Positions 46,082 through 54,632 of a stretch of DNA of 64,000 nucleotides are shown here, piece after piece (the stretch's first letter is position 1; each line of letters opens with the position of its first letter). Source of the DNA: Aeromicrobium stalagmiti (GTDB lineage: Bacteria; Actinomycetota; Actinomycetes; Propionibacteriales; Nocardioidaceae); contig NZ_JABSTZ010000001.1 in NCBI RefSeq assembly GCF_013283745.1, positions 762,406-826,405 of the forward strand, in the 5' to 3' direction. The translations under genes were made by a program, and so were the position numbers. The notes under the pieces were generated by a model, which was not told the origin of the DNA, did no database searches, and saw only the letters and a program-made list of their open reading frames with translations.

Positions 46082-47500
46082 TCAGCCGAAGAAGTCGCCG
46101 GCGGCCGGGGCCCCCGGAGGCGGCTCGGCATCGCGCGCCATGGGCGTGAAGCGCGAGTAGTGACCCTGGAAGCTGACCGCGATCTTGTTGGTCGGACCCG
46201 AACGGTTCTTGGCGATGATGATGTCGGCCTCGCCGGGACGATCGGACTCACCGGCACCGGTCGCGTCGGGGCGGTTGAGCAGGAGCACGATGTCGGCGTC
46301 CTGCTCGATCGATCCGGACTCACGCAGGTCGGAGATCTGCGGCGTCTTGTCGGTGCGCTGCTCAGACCCACGGTTGAGCTGGCTGATCGCCACGACCGGC
46401 ACCTCGAGCTCCTTGGCCAGGAGCTTGATGTTGCGGGAGAACTCCGAGACCTCGACCTGACGGTTCTCGACCCGCTTGCCCGACGTCATCAGCTGCAGGT
46501 AGTCGATGACGACGAAGCCGAGGCCGTACTGCTTCTTGATGCGGCGGGCCTTGGAGCGGATCTCCGGCATCGTCATGTTGGGGCTGTCGTCGATGATGAT
46601 GGGCGCGCTGTTGACCCGCGGCATCGCCTTGGTGATGGCGTCCCAGTCGCGCTGGCTCATGCCGCCGCCGCGCATGTGGCCGATGCTGACGCGCGCCTCG
46701 GCCGACAACATACGCATGGCGATCTCGGCGCCGGTCATCTCCAGGGAGAAGATGGCGCACGGGATCTGGTGCCGGATGGCCGCCGAGCGGACGAAGTCGA
46801 GCCCGAGGGTCGACTTGCCGACACCGGGTCGGGCTGCGACGACGATCATCTGGCCGGCGCGGAACCCGGTCGTGAACTTGTCGAGGTCGGGGAAGCCCGA
46901 GGGCACTCCGGAGAGCGTGCCGTCGCGACCCTGGATCTCCTCGATCTCGTCGATCGTGAGCGGCATCAGCTCGGACACCGCGCGGTAGTCCTCGGCCTGG
47001 CTCGTGCCGTCGACGTCGAGCACCTCGGCCTGAGCGCGGTCGACGATCTCGGCGACCTCGCCCTGACCGGCCTGACCGAGCTGTGCGATGCGCTGACCGA
47101 CCTCGACGAGACGTCGCAGGATCGCCTTCTCCCGGACGATCTCGGCGTAGAAGTCGACGTTGGAGGCGATCGGCACGGCCTGGACGAGGTCGTGCAGGTA
47201 GGGCGCTCCACCGATGCGTCCGACCTCGCCGCGACGCTGCAGCTCGGCAGCGACCGTGATCGCGTCGGCCGGCTCACCGCGGTTGGCCAGGTCGGTGATC
47301 GTGTCGAAGATCAGCTCGTGCGCGGGACGGTAGAAGTCGCGACCCTGCACGATGTCGGCTGCCGGATCGATCGCGTTCTTGCTGATGAGCATGGCGCCGA
47401 GGACGCTCTGCTCGGCGGCGATGTCCTGGGGAGGGACGCGTCCGGAACCGGGGTCTTCGCCGGGTCCGGGACCAGCCTCGTAGAGGTCCGTCACACTCAC
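46082..47500 (-). CDS. dnaB: Replicative DNA helicase
   Basis: A 472-residue hexameric helicase. The N-terminal helical domain (PPQDIAAEQSVLGAMLISK) binds primase; the RecA-type core has Walker A ARPGVGKST at about residues 222-230, Walker B FVVIDYLQLM and motif GSIEQDADIVLLLNR. No intein is present, unlike many mycobacterial DnaB proteins. The GTG at 47500 has GGAAGGGG upstream; a longer reading would pass through the intergenic region. It lies in the usual actinobacterial neighbourhood of rplI-rpsR-ssb-rpsF. Confidence 0.95.
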   Translation of the reverse strand: MSVTDLYEAGPGPGEDPGSGRVPPQDIAAEQSVLGAMLISKNAIDPAADIVQGRDFYRPAHELIFDTITDLANRGEPADAITVAAELQRRGEVGRIGGAPYLHDLVQAVPIASNVDFYAEIVREKAILRRLVEVGQRIAQLGQAGQGEVAEIVDRAQAEVLDVDGTSQAEDYRAVSELMPLTIDEIEEIQGRDGTLSGVPSGFPDLDKFTTGFRAGQMIVVAARPGVGKSTLGLDFVRSAAIRHQIPCAIFSLEMTGAEIAMRMLSAEARVSIGHMRGGGMSQRDWDAITKAMPRVNSAPIIIDDSPNMTMPEIRSKARRIKKQYGLGFVVIDYLQLMTSGKRVENRQVEVSEFSRNIKLLAKELEVPVVAISQLNRGSEQRTDKTPQISDLRESGSIEQDADIVLLLNRPDATGAGESDRPGEADIIIAKNRSGPTNKIAVSFQGHYSRFTPMARDAEPPPGAPAAGDFFG

Positions 47501-47810
47501 CGATGAGCCCCTTCCCGTCGTCACGATCAGCCTAGAGTTCGGCGGGGACAGAACCGCCGACCCGTCACAGTAGGCCCCCCGCGAGCCGTCTCCAAGGCGA
47601 CACCGCACAGGGGGTGTGTGCAACGTCGTGGATGCTGTGGAAAACGCCGATGTCCATGTGCACAGCCGGTGGACGAACATGTGGACAACGAAATTCTTTC
47701 TCGCACCACACCACCGCTGACCTGCGACGACAACCTGTCTGCCATGTGGAGACAAAATAGTTCGTGGCGCCGCTTCATCCACGGGTTCCTGTTCATACAC
47801 TTGTCGACAA
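47501..47810. promoter_or_regulatory. dnaB-MATE intergenic region with DnaA-box-like sites
   Basis: This 310-nt gap has no gene. It holds TGTGGACAA (47680-47688), the exact complement of the actinobacterial DnaA box TTGTCCACA, the weaker TGTGGAAAA (47636-47644) and TGTGGAGAC (47745-47753), and the palindrome TTGTCGACAA (47801-47810) directly before the MATE ATG. TACACT (47796-47801) may be the MATE -10. It is locally AT-richer than its surroundings. Control of dnaB by DnaA is possible; an origin is not indicated. Confidence 0.45.
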
Positions 47811-49151
47811 ATGCCGTCACTTTGGTCACAGGACACTCCCCGTTCACCGGATCGGCAGATCCTGGCAGTCGCCGTGCCGGCCTTCTTCGCCCTCGTGACC
47901 GAGCCCCTGATGCTGCTCGCGGACACCGGGATCATCGGGCACCTGGGCACTCCGGAGCTCGGTGGTCTCGCCGCCGCCTCGGTCGTGCTCGGCACCGCCG
48001 TGGGCCTGTGCATCTTCCTGGCGTACGGCAGCACCGCCGCCGTGGCCCGTCATCACGGAGCGGGCGACGAGCGGGCGGCTTACGGTCTGGCCATCAGCGG
48101 CCTGTGGCTCGCCGTCGGGCTGGGTGTCGTCCTGGCCGTCACCCTCGCCGCCGCCAGCGGTCCACTGACGCAGGCGCTGTCGAGCTCTGACCGGGTGGCC
48201 GGGCTCGCCCAGGACTATCTCGTGGTCTCGACCCTCGGTCTTCCCGCGATGCTGCTCGTGCTGGCGGCGACAGGATCCATGCGGGGCAGCCTCGACCTCC
48301 GCACCCCCTTGGTCGTCACCGTCGTCGCCAACATCGTCAACGTCGTGCTCAACCTCGTGCTGGTCTACGGCTTCGACGGCGGCGTGCGGGGAGCGGCCGC
48401 CGGCACCGTGCTGGCCCAGTGGCTCGCCGCGAGCTGGCTCGTGGTCGTCATCGTGCGCCGGTCGCGGCGCGCCCGGGCGCCGGTCGCACCGCGCGTGACG
48501 GAGATCCTCGACTCCGCGCGTCAGGGGGTTCCGCTGGTGGTGCGCACGCTGACGCTCCGGGCGTCGATCATCCTGGCCACGCTCGTCGCGGCCGACCTCG
48601 GCGACGTCCCGCTGGCAGCTCACCAGATCGCCGCGGCGCTCGTCGGGTTCCTCGCGTTCGGGCTCGACGCGATCGCGATCGCCGGGCAGACGCTGACCGG
48701 CCGGTCGCTCGGGGCCGGTGACGCGACACTGACCCGAGCCCTCACGCGGCGCATGATCGGCTGGGGCGTCGTCACCGGGGTGGTCGCCGGCGGCGTCCTG
48801 GCCGCCGGGGCGGCGTGGCTGCCGCACCTGTTCACCTCCGACGCGGCCGTGCGCGAGGCCCTGGTGCCGGCCCTGCTGGTCGTCGCCCTGATCCAGCCGC
48901 TGTCGGGCGTCGTGTTCGTGCTCGACGGCGTCCTCATCGGTGCGGGCGACGGGTTCTATCTCGCGGTCGCGGGGGTGGTCGTCCTGGCCGTCTACACCCC
49001 GCTCGTGCTGCTCGTCGGATGGACCGACGCCGGCTTCACCTGGCTCTGGGTCGCGTACGGCGGATTCATCGCGGCCCGCCTCGGCACCCTGTGGCACCGT
49101 CAGCGCGGGGATGCCTGGATGGTGCTCGGAGCGACCCATTCGGCAGACTGA
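47811..49151 (+). CDS. MATE-family efflux protein (DinF-like)
   Basis: A 446-residue membrane protein with twelve predicted helices in two similar halves. DRQILAVAVPAFFALVTEPL at the start, AASVVLGTAVGLCIFLAYG, and in the second half SARQGVPLVVRTLTLRASII and AHQIAAALVGFLAFGLDAIA, are typical of the DinF branch. It exports drugs or metabolites by Na+ or H+ exchange. The ATG follows the palindrome TTGTCGACAA directly. The alpha/beta hydrolase gene begins 4 nt after the stop. Confidence 0.92.
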   Translation: MPSLWSQDTPRSPDRQILAVAVPAFFALVTEPLMLLADTGIIGHLGTPELGGLAAASVVLGTAVGLCIFLAYGSTAAVARHHGAGDERAAYGLAISGLWLAVGLGVVLAVTLAAASGPLTQALSSSDRVAGLAQDYLVVSTLGLPAMLLVLAATGSMRGSLDLRTPLVVTVVANIVNVVLNLVLVYGFDGGVRGAAAGTVLAQWLAASWLVVVIVRRSRRARAPVAPRVTEILDSARQGVPLVVRTLTLRASIILATLVAADLGDVPLAAHQIAAALVGFLAFGLDAIAIAGQTLTGRSLGAGDATLTRALTRRMIGWGVVTGVVAGGVLAAGAAWLPHLFTSDAAVREALVPALLVVALIQPLSGVVFVLDGVLIGAGDGFYLAVAGVVVLAVYTPLVLLVGWTDAGFTWLWVAYGGFIAARLGTLWHRQRGDAWMVLGATHSAD

Positions 49152-49155
49152 CGCC

Positions 49156-49851
49156 ATGGCCACCACCGAGTACGCGCCCGGACGACAGGTGCACGCGGTG
49201 GGCGGCCCTGACCGGGGCATCGCCCTGCTCTGGCACGGGCGCGGGGTCGACGAGGGGGTGTCGATGCTCCCGCTCGCCGAGCGCGTCGCTCGCGGGGGCG
49301 TGCTGGCCCTCGCGGTCGACTGGAGCTCGGAGGACGACGACGGCGGACGGGCCGATCTGCTGACCTCGCTGCGCCATGCTCGCGAGCTCGCCACGGCGCG
49401 CGGCATCGATCCCTCACGGGTCGTCGTGGCCGGCTGGTCGCTCGGAGGCACGGCGGCGCTCAGCGTCGCGGTCCACGCCAAGCGGCTGGGCATCGCCCTC
49501 GGCGGCGCCGTGCTGATCGCCCCCGGTGACGGCTCCCGCGTGACCGACCCGATCTCCGGATCGCCGCTGCCCGCGACCTTCCCACCGGGGGCCGGCAGGT
49601 GCCGGGTCGACCTCGCCTACGGCGAGCACGATCCGCTCGCGACGCCCGACCTCGTCAGCGGGCTCGAGCTGCGGCTCCGCGCCGCCGGGTGGTCGACCTC
49701 GATGCACGCGGTCGACACCGATCACGCCGGCGTCGTCGGCACCCGGTTCGACCCGCGCACCGAGCGCTACCTGCCGTCGCGTGCCCGTGCAGCGGTGGAC
49801 GCAGCCGACACGATCGCCGACCTGATCGTCGCGGCCGCTACTTCTTCGTGA
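49156..49851 (+). CDS. Alpha/beta hydrolase (dienelactone hydrolase-like)
   Basis: A 231-residue small hydrolase. The nucleophile elbow is GWSLGG near residue 94, the acid is probably in YGEHDPLATPD and the His in DTDHAGVVG. There is no signal peptide. It starts 4 nt after the MATE gene and is probably in the same transcript, so its substrate may relate to the exported compound. The last 14 nt overlap the convergent binding-protein gene. Confidence 0.85.
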   Translation: MATTEYAPGRQVHAVGGPDRGIALLWHGRGVDEGVSMLPLAERVARGGVLALAVDWSSEDDDGGRADLLTSLRHARELATARGIDPSRVVVAGWSLGGTAALSVAVHAKRLGIALGGAVLIAPGDGSRVTDPISGSPLPATFPPGAGRCRVDLAYGEHDPLATPDLVSGLELRLRAAGWSTSMHAVDTDHAGVVGTRFDPRTERYLPSRARAAVDAADTIADLIVAAATSS

Positions 49852-51523
49852 AGCCGACGGCGGTCCAGTCGGGCTGCTCGAACTGCGCCGCGCCGTAGTT
49901 GGCGACGTTCTTGCGCACGGCGACGGCGATCGGGGTCACCGACAACGGGATGACGGGGACCTCCTCGAACAGCCACTCGTCGAGCTTGGCGACGCGCTGG
50001 GTGCGCAGGTCGTCCGCGAGCGTCCCGATCACGGTGTCGAAGCCCAGGCCGAACCGGTCGGTGCCGATGCCGGTGAAGTTCTGTGACGAGTCGAGCGGGT
50101 AGAACAGCGGCTCGGCGGCCGTGATCGGGAACGCCGCGCCCCGACGCTGGAACGTGACCAGGTCGAAGTCGAGCGGGATGACGACCTTCTCGTAGAAGTC
50201 GACGCCCGTCGGCGCCTCGCGCAGCTCGACCGCGATGCCGACCTTCTCCAGGTCAGCCACGATGGCCTTCGCCCGGGCGCTGTTGGTGGGCGTCTGCTTC
50301 GGCACCGGCAGGGTGAGGCTGAGCGGCTTGCCGTCCTTCTCCAGCATGCCGTCCGCGCCCTCGGTGTAGCCGGCCTTCTTCAGCAGCTTCGAGGCGAGCG
50401 CCGGGTCGTAGGCGATGGAGGCGGACGAGTCGCGATAGCCCTGCTGACCCGGCACCAGCAGGAGGCTGCCGAGCGGGGCGGACGGTGCCCCGAGCGCCTG
50501 GGCGGCGGTCGCGGCGATGGGTCCGCGGTCGATCGCGTGCGCGACGGCGCGGCGCACGTCGACGTCCTGGAGCGGTCCGCGGCCGCCGTTGAGCGTCACC
50601 TGCGACCACTCGATGCCCGCCGCCCGCTGGACGACCCCGGTGCCCTTGGCCTTGGCGTAGGTGGACGCCTGCAGGTCGACGGCGTCGAGCTCGTCGTTGA
50701 CATAGGCATCGGCCTGCAGCTCGGGGTCGGCGATGTTCCAGGTGATCGACGCGAGCCGGGGCCGGTCTCCCCACCACCGGGGGTTGGGCTTCTGGACGAT
50801 GAGGCCCTTCTTGGTGTCGATCGACGAGGTGATGAAGGGTCCGTTGGACGAGATCGCCCGCTTGCGGAACGCGTCGTTGAACAGCTTGGGCGACGACGAC
50901 ACGTTGGCGGCGAGCCGCGGATAGACGTAGAGCGGCCACTCGGCCGTCGGCTCGTCGAAGGTCACCGTGTAGGCGAACCGGTTCTTGCCGGGCTCGACGT
51001 CGGAGATCGCGTCGTAGCCGGCGGTCGAGACGACCTCGAAGTCGTCGTCGGATCCGTCGAGCGCCTTCCAGAACGCGACCATGTCGTCGGCCGTGATCGC
51101 CGTGCCGCCCTCCCAGACCGCGTCGGGGTTGAGCTTGACCTCGACCGTGAGCGGGTCCTTGTCGACAACCTCGACCGACCGGGCGTAGTCGGGATCGACC
51201 TTCCAGCCACCGTCGGCGGTGATGCGCACGGCGCCGCCCGTCGTGGGCGCGAGGATCCGCGCGGCGTCGGAGTTGGCCGAGTCGGCCTGCAGCGGGTTGA
51301 AGTTGGTGGGCAGCGTGCTCGCTGCGAGGCGGAGCGTCCCGCCCTGCTCAAGGCTGGACGGCTTGACCGTCTTCCACGCCGTGCTCGGCAGCTCCGTGAC
51401 GGCGGGTGCGGCCTTCGGGGCGGGCTTGTCGTCGTCACCGCCGCCGGGCAGCAACGAGCAACCGGAGAGCACGAGGCTCCCGGCGAGGAGGAGGGACGCG
51501 ACCGGTGCGACGGGGGAACGCAT
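49838..51523 (-). CDS. ABC transporter substrate-binding lipoprotein, family 5 (peptide-type)
   Basis: A 561-residue solute-binding protein of the DppA/OppA family. The ATG at 51523 gives the signal peptide MRSPVAPVASLLLAGSL with lipobox LSGC (Cys near residue 21). The mature part has LEQGGTLRLAASTLPTNFNP, FNDAFRKRAISSNGPF and the C-terminal DEWLFEEVPVIPLS. No permease or ATPase gene is adjacent, so it is an orphan binder that must work with a distant transporter or act as a chaperone. It lies upstream of, and converges on, the hydrolase gene; rplI lies behind it. Confidence 0.9.
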   Translation of the reverse strand: MRSPVAPVASLLLAGSLVLSGCSLLPGGGDDDKPAPKAAPAVTELPSTAWKTVKPSSLEQGGTLRLAASTLPTNFNPLQADSANSDAARILAPTTGGAVRITADGGWKVDPDYARSVEVVDKDPLTVEVKLNPDAVWEGGTAITADDMVAFWKALDGSDDDFEVVSTAGYDAISDVEPGKNRFAYTVTFDEPTAEWPLYVYPRLAANVSSSPKLFNDAFRKRAISSNGPFITSSIDTKKGLIVQKPNPRWWGDRPRLASITWNIADPELQADAYVNDELDAVDLQASTYAKAKGTGVVQRAAGIEWSQVTLNGGRGPLQDVDVRRAVAHAIDRGPIAATAAQALGAPSAPLGSLLLVPGQQGYRDSSASIAYDPALASKLLKKAGYTEGADGMLEKDGKPLSLTLPVPKQTPTNSARAKAIVADLEKVGIAVELREAPTGVDFYEKVVIPLDFDLVTFQRRGAAFPITAAEPLFYPLDSSQNFTGIGTDRFGLGFDTVIGTLADDLRTQRVAKLDEWLFEEVPVIPLSVTPIAVAVRKNVANYGAAQFEQPDWTAVGFTKK

Positions 51524-51594
51524 GACGGTGATCCACCGACAACGGGCCGACAGCGCTGGCACGGATGGCTCAGCGCGTCGGCCCGTCGGGCGGA

Positions 51595-52041
51595 CTACTT
51601 GGAGGCGACCACGTTGAGCTTGACCCGTGCGCTCACCTCGGGGTGAACGCGCACGGACACCTCGTGGGCTCCGAGCGACTTGATCGGGTTGCCGACCTCG
51701 ATGCGACGCTTGTCGACCTTGGCACCGGCGTCAGCCAGGGCGTCGGCGATGTCCGCGACCGTGACGGCGCCGAACAGGCGTCCGCCGTCGCCGGCGCGAA
51801 CCGACACGTTGATCGCCGAGGACTCAAGGTTGCCCTTGATGCTCTTGGCTTCCTCGAGATCGTGCACGGCGTGCGCGTCACGCGCCGCCTTGATCGACTC
51901 GACCTGCTTGGCAGCGCCCTTCGACCAACGGATGGCGAAGTTGCGCGGCAGCAGGAAGTTACGGCCGTAGCCGTCCTTGACCTCGACGATGTCGCCGGGT
52001 GCTCCGAGGTTCGTGACCTCGTGCGTGAGGATGAGCTTCAT
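51595..52041 (-). CDS. rplI: 50S ribosomal protein L9
   Basis: A 148-residue protein with the N-terminal L9 signature [20 protein letters not shown] followed by [16 protein letters not shown], a long central helix (about residues 45-75) and a C-terminal RNA-binding domain. It binds 23S rRNA at the base of the L1 stalk. Last gene of the rpsF-ssb-rpsR-rplI operon, 11 nt after rpsR. All parts of the family are present. Confidence 0.97.
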   Translation of the reverse strand: MKLILTHEVTNLGAPGDIVEVKDGYGRNFLLPRNFAIRWSKGAAKQVESIKAARDAHAVHDLEEAKSIKGNLESSAINVSVRAGDGGRLFGAVTVADIADALADAGAKVDKRRIEVGNPIKSLGAHEVSVRVHPEVSARVKLNVVASK

Positions 52042-52052
52042 CTCAAGACCCC

Positions 52053-52289
52053 TTAACGGCCGGTGGTCGTGTAGGGAAGCAGAGCCATCTCGCGGGCATT
52101 CTTGATGGCCTTGGCGATGAGACGCTGCTCCTGGACGGTGACACCCGTGACGCGGCGCGCGCGGATCTTGCCGCGGTCCGAGATGAACTTGCGCAGCAGC
52201 GCGGTGTCCTTGTAGTTGATTTCGGTGACCTTGGCCGCAGCGAGCGGGTTGCTCTTCTTCTTCGGCTTCCGGACGACTGGCTTTGCCAT
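52053..52289 (-). CDS. rpsR: 30S ribosomal protein S18, cysteine-free type
   Basis: A 78-residue S18: [20 protein letters not shown] and [20 protein letters not shown] are unmistakable. The zinc-binding cysteines of the usual form (C-x2-C near residue 15-20 and a later Cys/His) are absent; the corresponding stretch is [15 protein letters not shown]. It is therefore a zinc-independent (C-minus) S18 located in the housekeeping operon. It follows ssb after 51 nt. Confidence 0.95.
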   Translation of the reverse strand: MAKPVVRKPKKKSNPLAAAKVTEINYKDTALLRKFISDRGKIRARRVTGVTVQEQRLIAKAIKNAREMALLPYTTTGR

Positions 52290-52340
52290 GTTGCTCCTGG
52301 TTTCAAATGTCTGACGCGAAGGTCAGTCTGACGTGAGGGG

Positions 52341-52907
52341 TTAGAAAGGGGGCTCGTCGGAAGATCCGGCGTTGCCACCCCAGTCAGATCCACCCTGCGA
52401 ACCGCCGCCCTGCTGGGGCTGCGTCGACCACGGGTCGTTGCCGCCCTGGGCCGGAGCGCCTCCACCGGAGTTGCCTCCGCCGAAGCCGCCACCTGAGTTG
52501 TTGCCGCCGCCTCCGCCGAAGCCGCCGCCTCCGCCGCCGGAGCGGTTGACGCGGGTGACCTTGGCCGTGGCGAACCGGAGCGAGGCCCCGATCTCCTCGA
52601 CGGTCATCTCGACCGACGTGCCACGCGAGCCGTCCTGGCGCTCGTAGTTGCGGACCTTCAGGGCGCCCGTCACGATGACGTGCTGACCCTTCTGGAGCGA
52701 CTCGGCGACGTTCTCGGCCAGCTGGCGCCATGCGGCACACCGGATGAACAGCGCGTCGCCGTCCTTCCACTCGTTGGACTGACGGTCGAACGTCCGAGGA
52801 GTCGACGCGACGGTGAAGTTGGCGACGGCCGAGCCCGAAGGAGTGAACTTGAGCTCCGGGTCGTCCGTCAGGTTGCCGACGAGCGTGATGTTGGTTTCGC
52901 CTGCCAT
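52341..52907 (-). CDS. ssb: Single-stranded DNA-binding protein
   Basis: A 188-residue SSB. Residues 1-115 form the OB fold ([38 protein letters not shown]). A glycine-rich, disordered linker follows, and the C-terminal tip is DEPPF, the acidic-aromatic peptide that recruits replication and repair proteins. It coats single-stranded DNA as a tetramer. Second gene of the operon, 97 nt after rpsF; the gap is long enough to hold an internal promoter. Confidence 0.96.
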   Translation of the reverse strand: MAGETNITLVGNLTDDPELKFTPSGSAVANFTVASTPRTFDRQSNEWKDGDALFIRCAAWRQLAENVAESLQKGQHVIVTGALKVRNYERQDGSRGTSVEMTVEEIGASLRFATAKVTRVNRSGGGGGGFGGGGGNNSGGGFGGGNSGGGAPAQGGNDPWSTQPQQGGGSQGGSDWGGNAGSSDEPPF

Positions 52908-53004
52908 GGGGCGCAGCCTCTCAGGTGTGTGGGTGTCTGACTTGAGTGTTCCTCAGTGGTGTGACAAGCAACAGCGCTCGTCCACAACGAGGAACGGATC
53001 AGGC

Positions 53005-53301
53005 CTACTTCACGTCGGGACGTGTGACCTTCGTACGCACAACGGACTCGTTGAGCGTCAGCTGGCGATCGAGCTCCTTGACGGTGGCCGGCTCGGCCTG
53101 GAGCGTGACGACGGCGTAGATGCCCTCGTTCTTCTTGTTGATCTCGTAGGCAAGACGACGCTTGCCCCACACGTCGACGTTGTCGACGGAGCCGCCGTCC
53201 TGGCGCACGACGTTGAGGTACGTGTCCAGGCTGGGGGCGACGGTACGTTCTTCGAGATCAGGATCAAGGATGATCATGACTTCGTACGGGCGCAGTGACA
53301 T
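53005..53301 (-). CDS. rpsF: 30S ribosomal protein S6
   Basis: A 98-residue S6: [20 protein letters not shown] and [20 protein letters not shown] are diagnostic. It forms a heterodimer with S18 on the 30S platform. GAAGGAG lies before the ATG. The 65-nt leader starting near 53366 can fold into three short stems, which may relate to feedback by the S6:S18 complex. The inverted-repeat unit begins 114 nt upstream of the start, just beyond the promoter. Confidence 0.96.
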   Translation of the reverse strand: MSLRPYEVMIILDPDLEERTVAPSLDTYLNVVRQDGGSVDNVDVWGKRRLAYEINKKNEGIYAVVTLQAEPATVKELDRQLTLNESVVRTKVTRPDVK

Positions 53302-53377
53302 TCAGTCTCCTTCGGACTAAACGGCTACGGGGATTCCGCAGCAGGAGTGGTTGCCGAACAGCAACCGCGCAAGTCTA
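53302..53377 (-). promoter_or_regulatory. rpsF promoter and structured leader
   Basis: TAGACT on the minus strand (53372-53377) would start transcription near 53366, exactly where a stem GGTTGC/GCAACC (53349-53366) begins. Next comes GCTGCGG paired with CCGTAGC (7 bp with one G-U), then a small AGTC/GACT stem that encloses the ribosome-binding site. S6:S18 complexes repress their own mRNA in several bacteria; whether this leader holds that motif is untested. Confidence 0.4.
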
Positions 53378-53414
53378 CGGGACCACCGCCGCCCGAGGGA
53401 AATCGTCCCCTCGA

Positions 53415-53495
53415 CCGCGACTGGCGCAAGATCAAGGTTTTGAGACGGCGTGTCGTCCGTTTCTGCGCCACTCGGGGATCAGGATGCGCCACTCG
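53415..53495 (+). repeat. Left arm of 81-bp imperfect inverted repeat
   Basis: It matches the reverse complement of 54552-54632 over 81 bp without gaps, with 8 mismatches (about 90%). It contains the 12-mer TGCGCCACTCGG twice (53464-53475 and 53485-53496), 21 bp apart, and an inverted related site GACTGGCGCAA (53419-53429). The stop codon of the enclosed gene (53479-53481) lies inside this arm. Confidence 0.92.
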
Positions 53496-54468
53496 GACGC
53501 CTCGACCGTGGGCTCGACGTCCGGACGAAGCGCTGCAGTCGCTGCGTCAGGGCCCGTTGACCGGCCGACGAGATGGACGCTCGACGCGCCTCGTGCTTCC
53601 ACGCGTCGGCCCTCCCGGGAGCATGCGGCAGCCCGAGTGCGTCCTCGGCGTCGCGGACGATCCTGCCGGGGTCGTGGACGATCTCGGTGGCGATGTAGCC
53701 GTAGCGCTCCAGGTCGCGGCGGGCCAGCGCCTTGTCTCGGCGCAGGTCGTCCTGGTGCCGGATCCGGTCGCGGTGGTCGGAGCCGTCGTACTCGGGGACG
53801 CGCCCCGTCCCGCGGATGCGCAGGTCGACACGGGCGATCTCGACACCCGCGGCATTGGTGATGACCTCCTGGGGATCGACGGTGAAGCCCGACAGGACGT
53901 GCAGCAGCCGCAGCATCGTCTCCCACCAGGACTCGCTGCGACCGTCCACCAGGTCCAGGGCCCGTCGCAGGACGCGAACTCCTCTGCGACCCGGGCGCAT
54001 CGTGGCGCGGATCCGCTCGACCGTCGTGTGCTCGAGGTGCAACGCGCTGTCGATGATCGCCACGAGGTCGAGCAGGGCGAGGTGCTCGGCGAGCTCGACG
54101 ATCGTCCACTCCGGCGAGGCCACGGCGACATCCCCCAGGGCGTGTCGGTGTCCGGGAGGGATCCCGCACCGACGGACGTAGACGCCGCGGCGGTCGTGGT
54201 GAGGGGCGTCGGTGTCGCTGCAGGCGACGAGGGGCATGTCGACGCCCAGCGGCATCCACCACCCGCGCAGCTGCGCGCTCGTGAGGTGGGTGAAGACGGC
54301 GTCGTCCGGCAGCATCAGGGCCACCGCTCGGCACGTCGAGGCCAGGTCGTCTGCCGATGCCATGAGCTGAGACACCCCGGCGACCGGGTGGACGAAGTGC
54401 GGGGAGCTGCGGAGCTGGGGCGCGGTGAAGCCGTGGGCATGGGCGTCGGCGTGCTTGATCGGATCCAT
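53479..54468 (-). CDS. VSR/DUF559-like nuclease-fold protein with AbiEi-like N-terminal region
   Basis: A 329-residue protein. Residues 1-165 resemble the N-terminal part of actinobacterial AbiEi-type proteins (DAVFTHLTSAQLRGWWMP). Residues 175-265 look like a PD-(D/E)XK fold of the VSR/DUF559 kind: WWETMLRLL (Glu 183), ARVDLRI (Asp 215), EYDGSDHRDR (Glu 226, Asp 228) and DDLRRDKALARRDLERYGY, so the catalytic residues seem to be kept. The tail is basic. ATG 54468 is preferred to an upstream in-frame start. The gene lies within an inverted-repeat pair and its stop is in the left arm. Function unknown; not a proven nuclease. Confidence 0.75.
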   Translation of the reverse strand: MDPIKHADAHAHGFTAPQLRSSPHFVHPVAGVSQLMASADDLASTCRAVALMLPDDAVFTHLTSAQLRGWWMPLGVDMPLVACSDTDAPHHDRRGVYVRRCGIPPGHRHALGDVAVASPEWTIVELAEHLALLDLVAIIDSALHLEHTTVERIRATMRPGRRGVRVLRRALDLVDGRSESWWETMLRLLHVLSGFTVDPQEVITNAAGVEIARVDLRIRGTGRVPEYDGSDHRDRIRHQDDLRRDKALARRDLERYGYIATEIVHDPGRIVRDAEDALGLPHAPGRADAWKHEARRASISSAGQRALTQRLQRFVRTSSPRSRRPSGAS

Positions 54469-54551
54469 CCCTCGACGCTGGAGGCGGGGCGGCGGGACAT
54501 CCACACCCGTCGCTCGGGCTGTGGACCACCGAGGCCATCCACAGCGCCTCG

Positions 54552-54632
54552 CGAGTGGCGCAACCTGATCCCCGAGTGGCGCAGAAACGTGCGACTCGCC
54601 GTCTCAAAACCTTCTGTTTGCGCCAGTCGCGG
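54552..54632 (-). repeat. Right arm of 81-bp imperfect inverted repeat
   Basis: Mirror of the left arm. It has CGAGTGGCGCA at 54552-54562 and 54573-54583 (21 bp apart) and TTGCGCCAGTC at 54618-54628. It ends 24 nt before the MOSC start, so it may supply upstream promoter sequence for that gene. Confidence 0.92.

Larger units (their letters stand above)
53415..54632. mobile_element. Candidate mobile or selfish unit: nuclease-fold gene between 81-bp inverted repeats
   Basis: The 1218-bp unit consists of two inverted 81-bp arms and one gene of the VSR/DUF559-like type, next to the rpsF operon. I see no convincing target-site duplication at its edges and no transposase. The arrangement resembles, in form only, REP elements with their associated RAYT gene. 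That it is mobile or repeated in the genome is inference. Confidence 0.4.

Noticed and set aside
47501..47810. Chromosome origin near dnaB
   Set aside because: Only one perfect DnaA box, no dnaA or dnaN nearby, and no long AT-rich unwinding region.
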